Both the position numbers and the translations under genes were made by a program. Shown one piece after another: positions 1-8,379 of a stretch of DNA of 64,000 bases. Source of the DNA: Actinomadura rudentiformis (GTDB taxonomy: Bacteria; Actinomycetota; Actinomycetes; Streptosporangiales; Streptosporangiaceae); the NCBI RefSeq assembly GCF_008923185.1, contig NZ_WBMT01000029.1, positions 90,825-154,824 of the forward strand. The letters run 5' to 3'. The notes beneath the pieces were generated by a model. The model searched no databases. It had not been told where the DNA came from and saw only the letters and a program-made list of their open reading frames with translations. Every line of letters begins with the position of its first letter. Positions within the stretch are counted from its first letter, which is position 1.

Positions 1-486
1 CGCGGCGGCGCCGAAGCAGGTGAATCCCCCCACGACCGCGGTGGCGAGATCGCTCACCTGCGGCTGGCTGCCGACGGCGTAGCGGGCGTCGGCGTTGGAG
101 GCGTTCTTCAGGCACGTCAGTCGATAGGTGCCCGCGACCGGCACGTCCAGGCGCCACAACCCGTGCCACGTCGTGCTTTTGATGGTCAAGGTGACCTGGC
201 TGGTTTCGGGCTGGACGGGCACTGGCCGTCCGGACTGGTCATAGGCCTGGCAGCGGTCGCCGGGCGTGCCCCGCTGGTCGACGTAGAAACCCATCCGTTC
301 ACCCGGGTCCAGTCGCATGGACACGGTCTCACCAGCCGCGAACGTACGTTGCGGCAGCGCACTGAACACGAAGGCGTGGAACCCCCAGGCCACGAAAGCG
401 AGCCAGCCTAAGGCGAACGCCATCGCGACCACGAACCAGCGGCGGCGCGGACGAAGCTGAGGAGAGCGGAGCAGAGAAACGTTCAT
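1..486 (-). CDS. Membrane-anchored hypothetical protein, 3' end outside window
   Basis: The reverse strand is open from an ATG at 486 to the window edge, giving 162 codons with no stop, so the C-terminus is missing. Residues 1-16 are basic (RSPQLRPRRRW). Residues 17-43 form one hydrophobic membrane segment. A soluble stretch of about 100 residues follows, rich in beta-type sequence with two cysteines (DRCQAYD and LTCLKN), as in small extracytoplasmic domains. The last visible residues (TAVVGGFTCFGAAA) may begin a second membrane segment. No clear Shine-Dalgarno sequence precedes the ATG. I do not recognise the family. Base composition matches the other genes, and no competing frame is as plausible. 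Confidence 0.6.
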   Translation of the reverse strand, partial: MNVSLLRSPQLRPRRRWFVVAMAFALGWLAFVAWGFHAFVFSALPQRTFAAGETVSMRLDPGERMGFYVDQRGTPGDRCQAYDQSGRPVPVQPETSQVTLTIKSTTWHGLWRLDVPVAGTYRLTCLKNASNADARYAVGSQPQVSDLATAVVGGFTCFGAAA

Positions 487-639
487 GAAACACAGACGCA
501 CCACCGCAACCGTCGGTTGCTTTCGCAACGAACCGCAGTCTCGGAGAACGTCCTGCCAGGAAGCGAGATCAGGCAGCCTGCCTCGAGCTCGCCCAGGTTG
601 GTCCTCGCCACACCAAGATCGCCATGTCAGGACGGTCGG

Positions 640-1251
640 TCACCGGGGTTGGGGGCGTAGCCCATCGAGGATGAGCTGGGCGATATGTGCTGCGCGTTTG
701 CGGCTGGTCTCTGCGTTGGCGTGGCGGATGGCGGCGAAGGCGCCTGCGACGAGTGCCATCACCTCGTCGACGGTGAGGTCGTGGCGTACGGCGCCGGCTT
801 CGTGCGCGCGGTGGAGCAGGCCTGCGACATGGCGTGTGAGATCTGCGGCGACGTCCGGGGCGGCGGTGCGCAAGTCGAACTCGGCGGCCACGAGCGCGCT
901 CTTGACGGCTGCGTTCTCGGCGCCCGAAGCCATCATCCGTGACAACAGCGTGAAGAGGGCTGCGGGATCGCCGGTGGCGGCGAGCGCTTCTGCCTCCGCC
1001 ACGAGCTGCCTCAGCTGATCGATCGCGACAGCGAGGTACAGCGCTTCCTTGGACGGGAAGTGCCGGTGGACGGTGCCGGGGCCGACGCCCGCGCGGCGGG
1101 CTATCTCATCGAGCGAGACGCCAAGGCCCTCCGTCGCGAACAGCTGCTGCGCGGTGCGCAGCACCCGCTCCCGATTGCGGCGCGCGTCAGCTCGCAGCTC
1201 GCGGTCACTCCCGTGAGCTGCCGGAACGGGCTCAGGTGGCTGGCTGGACAT
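640..1251 (-). CDS. TetR/AcrR family transcriptional regulator
   Basis: A 203-residue one-domain repressor. The helix-turn-helix lies at about residues 20-75 (RERVLRTAQQLFATEG, then GVSLDEIARRAGVGPGTVHRHF), which is the TetR_N signature. The rest is the helical ligand and dimerisation domain. I chose the ATG at 1251 because an upstream in-frame ATG at 1281 would run through a palindrome that looks like an operator. The gene is divergent from the SnoaL-like gene at 1350, and two similar 15-bp palindromes lie between them, so it probably represses itself and that gene. The ligand cannot be predicted. Confidence 0.9.
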   Translation of the reverse strand: MSSQPPEPVPAAHGSDRELRADARRNRERVLRTAQQLFATEGLGVSLDEIARRAGVGPGTVHRHFPSKEALYLAVAIDQLRQLVAEAEALAATGDPAALFTLLSRMMASGAENAAVKSALVAAEFDLRTAAPDVAADLTRHVAGLLHRAHEAGAVRHDLTVDEVMALVAGAFAAIRHANAETSRKRAAHIAQLILDGLRPQPR

Positions 1252-1268
1252 ATCGGCAACAGCATAAC

Positions 1269-1317
1269 CGGGGCGTCGCACCGTATACTCGATGATCGTA
1301 ACCGGGGCGACGCCCCG
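1269..1317. promoter_or_regulatory. Pair of palindromic TetR operator candidates
   Basis: Two related 15-bp palindromes lie between the divergent tetR and SnoaL genes. CGGGGCGTCGCACCG at 1269-1283 has one mismatch, and CGGGGCGACGCCCCG at 1303-1317 is perfect. Both are preceded by AAC. Their centres are 34 bp apart. Position, symmetry and duplication fit a TetR dimer operator controlling both genes. Binding is inferred. Confidence 0.6.
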
Positions 1318-1349
1318 CTTATGTCCAGTTCATCGATCAGGAGGAGCCG

Positions 1350-1715
1350 ATGACCACACGCGACGACGTGATCGCCCTAGTGCGGCGGATGCAGGAGTGC
1401 TTCAACACCCGGCAGTTCGACCAGGCCGCCGACCTGCACACACCCGATTTCTTCAGCCATCCACTTGGCGCGACCGGGTTCGAGGCGGGCAAGGACGCCT
1501 GGACCAAGCTCGTTGCCCAATTTCCCGACGTGCGCGTCGTCGCCGACGACATCGTGGTCGACGGCGACCGCGTCGCCGTCCGCTCGTCCGTACAGGGCAT
1601 CGCAATCCCGGAGGGCAACGCACAGCCAATGCTCATCGAGATCTTCCGCATCGCCGATGGCCGCTTCGCGGAGGCGTGGGGAGCCACCGAGGGCCCGGAC
1701 CCGCGTGTCAGCTAA
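1350..1715 (+). CDS. SnoaL-like (NTF2 fold) protein
   Basis: A 121-residue single-domain protein with the pattern of SnoaL-like/ester cyclase NTF2 folds: an N-terminal helix with VRRMQECFNTRQFDQAADLH, then FFSHPLG, an acidic strand pair (DDIVVDGDRVAVR) and a final strand MLIEIFRIADGRFAEAWG. Members are polyketide cyclases, isomerases or small-ligand binding proteins. The substrate is not predictable. The ATG at 1350 follows a strong AGGAGGAG ribosome site. It is divergent from the TetR gene at 640-1251 and is its probable target. Confidence 0.85.
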   Translation: MTTRDDVIALVRRMQECFNTRQFDQAADLHTPDFFSHPLGATGFEAGKDAWTKLVAQFPDVRVVADDIVVDGDRVAVRSSVQGIAIPEGNAQPMLIEIFRIADGRFAEAWGATEGPDPRVS

Positions 1716-1910
1716 GACCACGAGGCCAACGTCTGCGCCGTACGGATCATCATGGCGCTCGCCGAGGCCCGGCCTGCCGGGCTGACCACCAAGCCAGCTC
1801 ATGAGCGTGACCAAGCTGACCAGGCCGGTCGGCGCCCGGCCTTCCGGCGTGTCGGCGACCGGCCTCTCAGCGTCCTACTTTTGCCCGTCGAGGGGATTGA
1901 AGACAGCCGC

Positions 1911-2876
1911 TCAGGAGCTGAAGAAGGCGAGCACTTGGTCAGTTGTGAATTTCGGGTTCTCCTCGGGGATGAAGTGCCCGGAATCTGGGGCGATCACTTC
2001 GCGGACGTCGTCGGCTACGTTGCGGAACGACTGCGCGACCAGGGACTGCATGGAGTATTGGCCGCCCATCGCCAGCACCGGCATGCGCAGGCGTTTGCTC
2101 GCGTTCGCGCGGTTGTCGGCGGCATCGGCGGTGAAAGCGCGGTAGTAATCGAAGCCCGCGCTGCGATCGGCGGGGTCGACGTAGGCCTGGTAGTAGCGTT
2201 CCCGGTCGATGGCGTCGGGGTGGCGGGTGGCGTCATAGATGGAGCCGTAGAACGGCTTGACGTCGTCGTTGTCCACGATCTGCTCGGGGACGGGCTTCCT
2301 CATCTGGTTGAACTCGATGTGCCAGGTGAACGCGTTGAGGTCGTCAAGCCCGAAGCCGGGAAGCGGGGACTCCATCACGGCGATCCGAGACACCTCACCG
2401 GGGTGGTCGCGGGCCCACGGGTAGGCAATCGAGACGCCCATGTCGTGCGCCACGATCCCCACGTTCGTGAAGCCCAGTTTGCGCACGGCCTCGCGGATCC
2501 GCAGCGCCGTGGTCGCCTTGTCATAGCCGCTGGGCGGGGCAGTGGAGTCACCGAGCCCTGGCAGGTCGACCGCGATGACCGTGTGCTTGCGGGCGAGGGC
2601 GGGCATCACCTTGTGCCACGCCCACCACGTCTCCGGCCAGCCATGGATCAGCACCAGCGGCGGCCCGGATCCGCCGCGGACGTAGTGGATGACAGAGCCG
2701 TTCACCTGGACCTTGCCGTGCTGGAACCCGTCCGCGAATCGGGCCGGGCCCGACGTCGGTTCGCCGGACCCGGCCGGTTCGGCCCCGGCCGAGCCGGCCG
2801 CAAGGCTCAAGGTGACGGCCAGCGCGGCGAGTACGGACGTCACGGCCCGCCAGAGCCGTTTTCTGGTCGATGGCAT
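1911..2876 (-). CDS. Secreted alpha/beta hydrolase, epoxide hydrolase type
   Basis: A 321-residue enzyme with a Sec signal peptide at residues 1-32 (basic RKRLWR, hydrophobic core, cleavage near AGA-EP). The alpha/beta-hydrolase fold shows the oxyanion motif HGWP at 78-81, an aspartate nucleophile in HDMG (Asp145) and the catalytic histidine in GHFIPEE (His301). An Asp rather than Ser nucleophile is typical of epoxide hydrolases and haloalkane dehalogenases. HGWPETW and the length favour epoxide hydrolase. The product is probably exported and opens epoxides by water addition through an alkyl-enzyme ester. It stands alone. Plus-strand reading frames across it are shadows. Confidence 0.87.
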   Translation of the reverse strand: MPSTRKRLWRAVTSVLAALAVTLSLAAGSAGAEPAGSGEPTSGPARFADGFQHGKVQVNGSVIHYVRGGSGPPLVLIHGWPETWWAWHKVMPALARKHTVIAVDLPGLGDSTAPPSGYDKATTALRIREAVRKLGFTNVGIVAHDMGVSIAYPWARDHPGEVSRIAVMESPLPGFGLDDLNAFTWHIEFNQMRKPVPEQIVDNDDVKPFYGSIYDATRHPDAIDRERYYQAYVDPADRSAGFDYYRAFTADAADNRANASKRLRMPVLAMGGQYSMQSLVAQSFRNVADDVREVIAPDSGHFIPEENPKFTTDQVLAFFSS

Positions 2877-3116
2877 GTCTGCTCCCGTCGTTGGTCACGA
2901 ACACTCGCGAGTTGTGACCGCCGCGCCGCTTGAAAACCATCGCTCCGTCCCACTACTTGGAGAACCGTGAGCCCAGCACCCTGCGCCGACCCGCCCCGGA
3001 AGGATCGGCGCAGGTTGCTGGAGCCGGCTGTCCGGGTACGAGCTCGCCGTGCCGTGTCCGTCCACCCGGTGTTCGGCGCCGGACGGTGAGGCCCGGCGCC
3101 GCCGCGGGTGGCCAGG

Positions 3117-4001
3117 TCAGCCGCGCGTGGAGCCGCCCGTGGCCGGTGTGTTCAGCTGCGCGCTCGTCCGGCCGGTGAGCTCCTCAAGGGAGACGTTGTG
3201 CCGCGACCCGTTCTGGAGGATTGCGGTGACGTGCTTGACGCCGCCGCGGGGTGAGGCGTTCTCGCGCTCCTCCGTCGTCGGCGCGTCCGGCCACCAGGCC
3301 GCGAAGTAGCCGCCGCTGACGGTCGCGGCGACGCTGCCTTTCGCCTCCGTGGCGAGTTCCAGGCCCACCACGCCGGCGCCGACCCTGCCGGTCACGACAC
3401 GCACGCTCTCCTCACTCGTGCTCATGACCGAGCCGAGGGCGGCCCGCGCCGACCCTGCGGGAACGGGCGGAAGCGGTTGTGCGTCGGGCCCCGGCGTGCT
3501 GCCCGTCGAGCCGACGAGGTCGCCCTTGTCGAGGAGGCAGGTGATCTCGGCCAGGTGGCTGCTGTCGTCGTTGACGTAGACAAGCGTCCACGGCCCCCGG
3601 CCCTCCGTCACCACAGGCCGGAAGCCGAGCTCGCGCCCGGTTGTGTTCTTGGCAGTGTCCCGGGCGCTGTCGAGGCACTTCTTCTGGGCGTCGGCGGCCC
3701 GGTCACCGCTCACCGTGTGCGGCGTCGCTGTCCACGCTGCCATCGCCGAGCCGCCGCCGAACACGCCGGGCAGCAGCAGCGCCGCCGCGATGCCGACGGC
3801 CACCCCTCCGCCGATAGCGGTGAGACGCCTGGCGGTGCGCTTACGGGGGCTGCTGGTCGTCGGCTCGGGCGTCCCCATCGAGTCGGTGGCCACCACCCGG
3901 GCCAGCAGCGCCCGGGCCTTGGGGTCGGTGCTGGTGTCCAGGTCGGCGGGGGTGACCGCCGGGTCGAGGTCGCGCAGGGTGTGGTCAAGGGTGTCGTTCA
4001 T
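3117..4001 (-). CDS. Single-pass membrane protein coupled to ECF sigma factor (CU044_5270-like)
   Basis: A 294-residue protein whose ATG at 4001 overlaps the stop of the upstream sigma factor gene (ATGA), which implies translational coupling. The N-terminus (MNDTLDHTLRDLDP) is cytosolic and acidic, with a DPKARALLARVVATD helix. A membrane segment spans residues 60-82, and about 210 extracytoplasmic residues follow. This arrangement (sigma gene, then a protein with a short cytosolic head, one membrane span and an outer domain) is common for actinobacterial CU044_5270-family proteins, which probably act as anti-sigma or sensor partners. No zinc anti-sigma HxxxCxxC motif is visible, so the anti-sigma role is inferred from context. 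Confidence 0.82.
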   Translation of the reverse strand: MNDTLDHTLRDLDPAVTPADLDTSTDPKARALLARVVATDSMGTPEPTTSSPRKRTARRLTAIGGGVAVGIAAALLLPGVFGGGSAMAAWTATPHTVSGDRAADAQKKCLDSARDTAKNTTGRELGFRPVVTEGRGPWTLVYVNDDSSHLAEITCLLDKGDLVGSTGSTPGPDAQPLPPVPAGSARAALGSVMSTSEESVRVVTGRVGAGVVGLELATEAKGSVAATVSGGYFAAWWPDAPTTEERENASPRGGVKHVTAILQNGSRHNVSLEELTGRTSAQLNTPATGGSTRG

Positions 4002-4579
4002 CGTGTGCTCCGGGAGTCGACGGTGGCGGTCGCCACGGGCTGGGTCGTGGTGGCGGGGGCCGCGTCGGCGTGGTGGCGCAGGGCACGCCGGGCCCGGGTG
4101 AGCCGAAGCCGGAACGCGACGGGGGAAATGCCGAGCACCCGCGCGGCCTGTGGGGCGGTGAGGCCGTCCCACACGGCCAAGGCGAGCGTCTCCTGGTGGC
4201 GCGGGCTGAGCCGCCGCCACGCCTGGACGAGGTCGAGCCGGCGTGCCACCAGCTCGGGGTCCAGCCCGGCCGCCGCGGCGCCGGTCAACTGGCTGTCGGC
4301 GATGCGGACGGCGAGCGCCTGCCGCCGCTGGTCGGCCCGCAGCCCGTTGCGGAGAGTGCGGTGCGCGACGCCGAACAGCCAGGCCCGCGCCTCGTCCGCC
4401 GCCAGTGGCACGTCGTCCAGGCGCCGCCAGGCGACGAGGAACACGTCGGCGACCACGTCCTCGGCGTGGGAGGGGTGGACGCGACGCTCGACAAACCGCA
4501 GCAACGCGGCATACGTCTGCTCGTAGAGGTGGGCGAAGCGCTGGGTGCGCTCCGGTGGCCCGGTGTCGGTGACGTTCAT
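3998..4579 (-). CDS. ECF RNA polymerase sigma factor
   Basis: A 193-residue sigma-70 family protein with region 2 at about residues 14-85 (FAHLYEQTYAALLRFVERR, DVVADVFLVAWRR, ARAWLFGVAHRTLRN) and region 4 at about 115-168 (LSPRHQETLALAVWDGLTAP, then QAARVLGISPVAFRLRLTRARRAL). Region 1.1 and region 3 are absent, as in ECF factors. The ATG at 4579 fits the family start; longer in-frame extensions have no sigma homology. The 3' end overlaps the membrane partner gene by 4 bases, so the two are one operon. The signal sensed is unknown. Confidence 0.92.
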   Translation of the reverse strand: MNVTDTGPPERTQRFAHLYEQTYAALLRFVERRVHPSHAEDVVADVFLVAWRRLDDVPLAADEARAWLFGVAHRTLRNGLRADQRRQALAVRIADSQLTGAAAAGLDPELVARRLDLVQAWRRLSPRHQETLALAVWDGLTAPQAARVLGISPVAFRLRLTRARRALRHHADAAPATTTQPVATATVDSRSTR

Positions 4580-4586
4580 GCCTAGG

Positions 4587-4781
4587 TCATGTCCGGCAGG
4601 CCCACAGGTGTGTCGCGAACCGTCTCGACGAGGCGTCGGCCACGGCCTCCTCCGTGCTCTCGCCGGTGACATCGCGCGTCGCCCCAGCCGGCAGCGCTGA
4701 CCACGTGAGGCGGGAGACACCTGCATTGAAGTCGCGGCAGGCAAAGACCACACGGTCGCGTTCCGCGGCAGGCGCGGTCAC
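4587..4781 (-). CDS. Possible small protein, unrecognised
   Basis: A 64-codon frame upstream of and parallel to the sigma factor gene. The sequence (ERDRVVFACRDFNAG, later TGESTEEAVADASSRRFATH) looks protein-like and vaguely recalls small CRDF-containing proteins of the DUF1059 kind, but length and spacing do not match well. If real it ends only 7 bases before the sigma start. No strong ribosome site was seen. It may be a leader or noise. Confidence 0.3.
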   Translation of the reverse strand: MTAPAAERDRVVFACRDFNAGVSRLTWSALPAGATRDVTGESTEEAVADASSRRFATHLWACRT

Positions 4782-4853
4782 GGTTAGGTCTGGTCATCAT
4801 TTCGGTGCGGATCGACAAACGCAGTACCTCGCCGAACGCATCGCAGGGGCGCC

Positions 4854-5137
4854 ATGGAAGACGCCAATCTGGTTGAAGACGTCAGATACGTCTATCACCG
4901 GAGTCGGTGGGGAGACATCTCGGAAGCCGTCGCGACCTACATCTTCATGTGCGTGGTGGTCGTGCTGGTCTGGGGCCCTTGCTGGTGGGCGGCGTGGCCG
5001 TCGCGGCCGGCGCATACGTGATCATCGTCCGCCGGTGGGCGCGGACCTATCCGGGCGGGCTGGTGGTGGCGTTGGACGAGTCCGGTGTGCGTTTTCTTGC
5101 ACGTGTCAGGGACTCGTCCGTTCACCCGGGGTGCTGA
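4854..5137 (+). pseudogene. Small membrane protein split by a frameshift
   Basis: The ATG at 4854 (ribosome site AGGGGC just upstream) opens a frame encoding MEDANLVEDVRYVY and a hydrophobic segment ending VVVVLVW near 4973. That frame then reads poorly to a stop. The frame shifted by one base continues convincingly as GPLLVGGVAVAAGAYVIIV, RRWARTYPGGLVVALDESG, to a TGA at 5137. Together they give about 94 residues with two adjacent membrane spans. The break is at a run of G and C (CTGGGGCCC), so it is either a real one-base indel or a sequence error. No family recognised. Confidence 0.45.
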
Positions 5138-6012
5138 GTGAGCTGCACAGAGGCGGCTGACCGGCTACGTCGCCGGTATTCGGTGGGTGTCAGGCCGACC
5201 AGGGTCCGGAAACGGCGGGCGAAGTACGTCGGGTCGTCCCAGCCGACGGTGGCACCGACCCGGGCGACCGGCAAGGCCGAGTGTGCCAGCAACGTGGCGG
5301 CCCGTTCGGCTCGCAGCCGGGCCAGGAAGCCCAGCGGCGTCAATCCGACATACCGTCCGAACAACCGGCCGAGATAGGCGGGATCCAGGTTGACCGCCCG
5401 GGCGAGATCGTCAAGCCGCCACGGGTGGGCAGGCGCCGCCTCAAGGCGGGCGATGGTGGCGGTGACGGCGGGGTGGACGGCGGACTCGGGCGTCGCCGGC
5501 CCGGGGTCACGGCCGTCGGCCAGGACGCCGAGCACGGTGACCAGCCGGCCCAGCACACGGCCGGGCCGGTTCTGGTCGGCTCCGAGATCCCGTTCGAGCA
5601 GGCTGATCTCCGTGATGGCGTCCTCGGCGGCGACCGGATCGACGGTCGTGACCGCCACGCCATGCGCGCCCGACGCCACCGGATCGGTCCACAACATCTG
5701 GCGCAGCATCGGGATGTCATTGAGCGCCGCCAGTTCGGCCCGTAGCGCCTGGGCGGACAGGCAGCAGTTGGCGACGGTCAGGTCCATGCAGTCCCGGAAG
5801 CCGTGCCAGGCCCCGGGACGGAGCACGATGACCTGCCCGCGCCGCAGCGGCTGCTCACCCTGGCTGGTCACGTGCCGGCCACGACCGGTTCCGATCACCG
5901 CGATCTCAAGGAAGTCGTGGGCGTGCGGCTCGATGTCGAGATCCAGGTGGTGGACGCCGCCCAGCACCGGGCCCCCGTTGAACAAGGCGTGCTCGTGCAG
6001 GGTGGCAGGCAT
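5122..6012 (-). CDS. AraC family transcriptional regulator
   Basis: A 296-residue regulator with an N-terminal cupin-type sensing domain (about residues 10-110, including HHLDLDIEPHAHDFLEIAVIGTG) and a C-terminal pair of helix-turn-helices at about 195-290 (WRLDDLARAVNLDPAYLGRLF, then VARVGATVGWDDPTYFARRFR and GLTPTEYRRR). The HAHDFLE strand and this domain order are typical of AraC sugar- and metabolite-responsive factors. It is divergent from the phytanoyl dioxygenase gene at 6115 across 102 bp, so that gene is the likely target. The last bases overlap the frameshifted membrane gene on the other strand. Confidence 0.9.
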   Translation of the reverse strand: MPATLHEHALFNGGPVLGGVHHLDLDIEPHAHDFLEIAVIGTGRGRHVTSQGEQPLRRGQVIVLRPGAWHGFRDCMDLTVANCCLSAQALRAELAALNDIPMLRQMLWTDPVASGAHGVAVTTVDPVAAEDAITEISLLERDLGADQNRPGRVLGRLVTVLGVLADGRDPGPATPESAVHPAVTATIARLEAAPAHPWRLDDLARAVNLDPAYLGRLFGRYVGLTPLGFLARLRAERAATLLAHSALPVARVGATVGWDDPTYFARRFRTLVGLTPTEYRRRSRSAASVQLTQHPG

Positions 6013-6114
6013 GTCGGGATCGTACGACTACTTGCCTGGATCGGCCTAGCTCGTGGCGGTGCCCCTCAACGAGGCTTGCGTTATCCCAACGGCACGAAAT
6101 CTTGGAGGTCAATG

Positions 6115-6906
6115 ATGCCAACGACTACGAACGAGCACTCCGGCAGCGACGTCGACACCGACGGACAGGTGCCGGACGAGCTTGTTGCTGCCTATCGTGA
6201 ATCCGGTTTCGTCCGAGTACGCGGCGTACTCGATCCCAGCCAGATCGAGCGCTTCCGGGCCGCCGCCGAGGCGTTCCTGGAGGCACACCGCGCGGAGAGC
6301 GTGGAACGGCAAGGCGTCTTCAGCCAGCTGGTCAACGTCTGGCAACACGACCAGACGCTGCGAGAGCTCACGTTCGACCCGCGCCTCGGCCGCATCGCCG
6401 AACAGCTCGCCGGGTTTCCGCTGCGGCTCTGGCACGACCAGATGCTGGTCAAGGAACCGCACAACAACGCCGCCACGGAGTTCCATCAGGACCGTCCGTA
6501 CTGGCCGCATGCGGGCGACCGGCTCCCGCTGTCAGCGTGGATAGCGCTGGTCGACGTTCCCCCGGAACGGGGCTGCATGACCTTCCTGCCCGGCACCCAG
6601 CATCGCACCGGCCTGCGCCCGCAAGACCTCCACCACGAGGAGGACCTGTTCACGCTGGACCCGTCACTGCGCTGGATTCCCCGGGTCACCGTGCCACTGC
6701 GCGCAGGCGACTGCACGTTCCACAGCGGCTACACCGGCCACATGGCACTGCCCAACCGCACCGACCAGGCCAGGCTCGCCCACGTCACCATCTACATGGA
6801 CGAGGCGACCCGCTACAGCGGGACCGGGCACATCGTGACCGACCCCCTCGGGCTCGCCGCGGGTGAACGGCTGGACGGCGACACTTTTCCCCGCCCCTGG
6901 GCTTAA
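6115..6906 (+). CDS. Phytanoyl-CoA dioxygenase family protein
   Basis: A 263-residue Fe(II)/2-oxoglutarate-dependent oxygenase of the PhyH family. The facial triad is visible: His124 and Asp126 in FHQDRPYW and the distal His209 in GYTGHMALPN, followed by an arginine (Asn-Arg in PNRT) suited to 2-oxoglutarate. The lead DELVAAYRESGFVRVRGVL is the family's N-terminal signature. Two ATGs lie side by side at 6112 and 6115; the GGAGG at 6104-6108 is better spaced for 6115. The enzyme probably hydroxylates a small organic substrate under control of the divergent AraC regulator. Confidence 0.88.
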   Translation: MPTTTNEHSGSDVDTDGQVPDELVAAYRESGFVRVRGVLDPSQIERFRAAAEAFLEAHRAESVERQGVFSQLVNVWQHDQTLRELTFDPRLGRIAEQLAGFPLRLWHDQMLVKEPHNNAATEFHQDRPYWPHAGDRLPLSAWIALVDVPPERGCMTFLPGTQHRTGLRPQDLHHEEDLFTLDPSLRWIPRVTVPLRAGDCTFHSGYTGHMALPNRTDQARLAHVTIYMDEATRYSGTGHIVTDPLGLAAGERLDGDTFPRPWA

Positions 6907-7169
6907 GTGCTCTCCCTCAACCGAAGAACCAAGATCGACCAGGAACCGGCGCCGCCGCGACCAGCCTCCGGCACGTCCCCCAGGTCGTCCCACCGCACCG
7001 GCCTGCACCCAACCACTGGAAGCCTTGGACGCCGTCCTCACCGGCAAGACCCCATGGCCGCAGTCGGTCCGCCTGGCCGCCGACATCCTCAACACCACAC
7101 GCTGGCTCACCCGCAATCGCAGCCAGTGAGGCCAGCTCCCGAACCTGCTGCGCGCAGTGAGCCGGCTGG
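6907..7169. other. Intergenic, no convincing gene
   Basis: Between the convergent dioxygenase and HxlR genes. A short plus-strand stretch ending at 7129 (ALDAVLTGKTPWPQSV, then RLAADILNTTRW) reads like the tail of a decayed protein, but there is no start, ribosome site or family match. Confidence 0.4.
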
Positions 7170-7541
7170 TTATGGAGCTGTGTATTGCTCCCGTGCGTCG
7201 AGTAGCTCGTCCCAGTGCTCGGCTGCCCACGCGCATGCAGCCTCAAGTGGCTCCAGCATGCTGCGGCCCAGCGGCGTCAGCGCGTACTCCACTCCCGCTT
7301 TCGGGTCAGCGTGCACCGTGCGTGAGATGAGCCCATCTCGCTCCAGGCCGCGCAGCGACTGAGTGAGCACTTTCGGGGTGACGCGGTGCAGTGGCACGCG
7401 AAGCTCGGAGAATCGGCGCGGACCGCCTTCCAGGCAGCGAAGGACAAGAGCTGCCCACTTGTCACCGAAGCGGAATGGCAACAGTGAGGACGGGCACAGC
7501 TCGTCGAACATGTCCGGAGGCAGCGGCTGCCGGTGCGTCAT
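7170..7541 (-). CDS. HxlR family winged-helix regulator
   Basis: A 123-residue HxlR (DUF24) regulator. The family cysteine is at residue 16 (FDELCPSSLL), followed by the winged helix (FGDKWAALVLRCLEGGPRRF, VTPKVLTQSLRGLERDGLIS, RTVHADPKAGVEYALTPLG). Members of this family sense quinones and other electrophiles through this cysteine, or formaldehyde. The ATG at 7541 has an AGGAGA ribosome site just upstream. It is divergent from an NAD(P)-binding reductase gene at 7652, with a 7-bp inverted repeat between them at 7582-7614. It is the first of four HxlR regulators in the window. Confidence 0.92.
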   Translation of the reverse strand: MTHRQPLPPDMFDELCPSSLLPFRFGDKWAALVLRCLEGGPRRFSELRVPLHRVTPKVLTQSLRGLERDGLISRTVHADPKAGVEYALTPLGRSMLEPLEAACAWAAEHWDELLDAREQYTAP

Positions 7542-7581
7542 GGTTTCTCCTGCCTGTGGGCTGGGACCGGTGACTTGTCTC

Positions 7582-7614
7582 GGTATCCAGGAGGTAACCG
7601 CCCTTGCGGATACC
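7582..7614. promoter_or_regulatory. HxlR operator candidate
   Basis: A perfect 7-bp inverted repeat, GGTATCC at 7582-7588 and GGATACC at 7608-7614, sits midway between the divergent HxlR and reductase genes. The inner sequence also contains GGTAACC. A dimeric winged-helix repressor site controlling both promoters is the simplest reading. Confidence 0.5.
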
Positions 7615-7651
7615 TTTCGGGAGCATCGAGTCAACCGGAGGTATTCCAACA

Positions 7652-8278
7652 ATGGGCAGGTTCGTGGTTTTCGGGGCCGGTGGTCGAGCCGGCCGGCAGG
7701 CTGTCGCTGAAGCGCGTCGGCGTGGACACCAGGTCACAGCGGTGGTCCGCGACCCGTCCCGCTACGGCGGCTTGGCGGACGGCGGCGTACGGATCACCGC
7801 CGGAGATGTCACCGATGTGGCCGACGTCGCCGCCCTCGCGGCTGGGCACGACGCCGCGATCAACACGGCGGCGGTCATCGACTCGGAGACCTTCTTCACC
7901 AGCGCCGCACATGCCCTCATCAAGGGCCTGCAGCAGGCCGGGGTGGACAGGCTCGTCACCGTTGGGCTCGCATCGCTCCTGCCCGGCCCCGATGGGATCC
8001 GCTTGCTGGACATGCCCGATTTCCCCGCCGAGTTCCGGCCCTTCTGCCTGGCCCACGCCGCCGGTCTTGAGGCGCTTGGCGTTGAAGGCGGCACGCTGGA
8101 CTGGGTGTATGTCAGCCCAGTTGGCGACTTCGACCACGAGGGGGATCGCACCGGTCACTATGAGATCCGCGAACACGGTGACATGACGGCGCGCATCTCC
8201 TATGCGGACTTCGCCCTCGTCCTGCTCGATGAGGCCGAGACCCCACGGCACCACCGCAGCCACCTGGCCGTGACATGA
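7652..8278 (+). CDS. NAD(P)-binding reductase, NmrA/YwnB-like
   Basis: A 208-residue Rossmann-fold protein. The nucleotide-binding loop is near the N-terminus (FVVFGAGGRAGRQAV, residues 4-18), followed by VTAVVRDPSRY and the acidic ITAGDVTDVADVAALAAGHD. It belongs to the atypical short-chain NAD(P)H-binding group (NmrA-like), usually redox sensors or quinone/flavin reductases. The ATG at 7652 follows GGAGG; an upstream in-frame ATG at 7604 would lie inside the operator. Its probable regulator is the divergent HxlR gene. Confidence 0.87.
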   Translation: MGRFVVFGAGGRAGRQAVAEARRRGHQVTAVVRDPSRYGGLADGGVRITAGDVTDVADVAALAAGHDAAINTAAVIDSETFFTSAAHALIKGLQQAGVDRLVTVGLASLLPGPDGIRLLDMPDFPAEFRPFCLAHAAGLEALGVEGGTLDWVYVSPVGDFDHEGDRTGHYEIREHGDMTARISYADFALVLLDEAETPRHHRSHLAVT

Positions 8279-8379
8279 CGACATGACATGACATGACGGC
8301 AGGGGGCTTTGGCAGGCGCCGCCCGGGCCTGCGCTAGGCAGCCGACCTCCTCCTGGGAGCCGTGCGGGTGCGCACCTGC

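Noticed and set aside
485..1353. Plus-strand frames opposite the first TetR gene
   Set aside because: The reverse strand has an intact TetR HTH; the plus frames are arginine/alanine-rich mirrors.
1752..2933. 393-codon plus-strand frame opposite the epoxide hydrolase
   Set aside because: Val/Gly/Arg/His-rich mirror frame with no start context; the reverse strand has signal peptide and catalytic triad.
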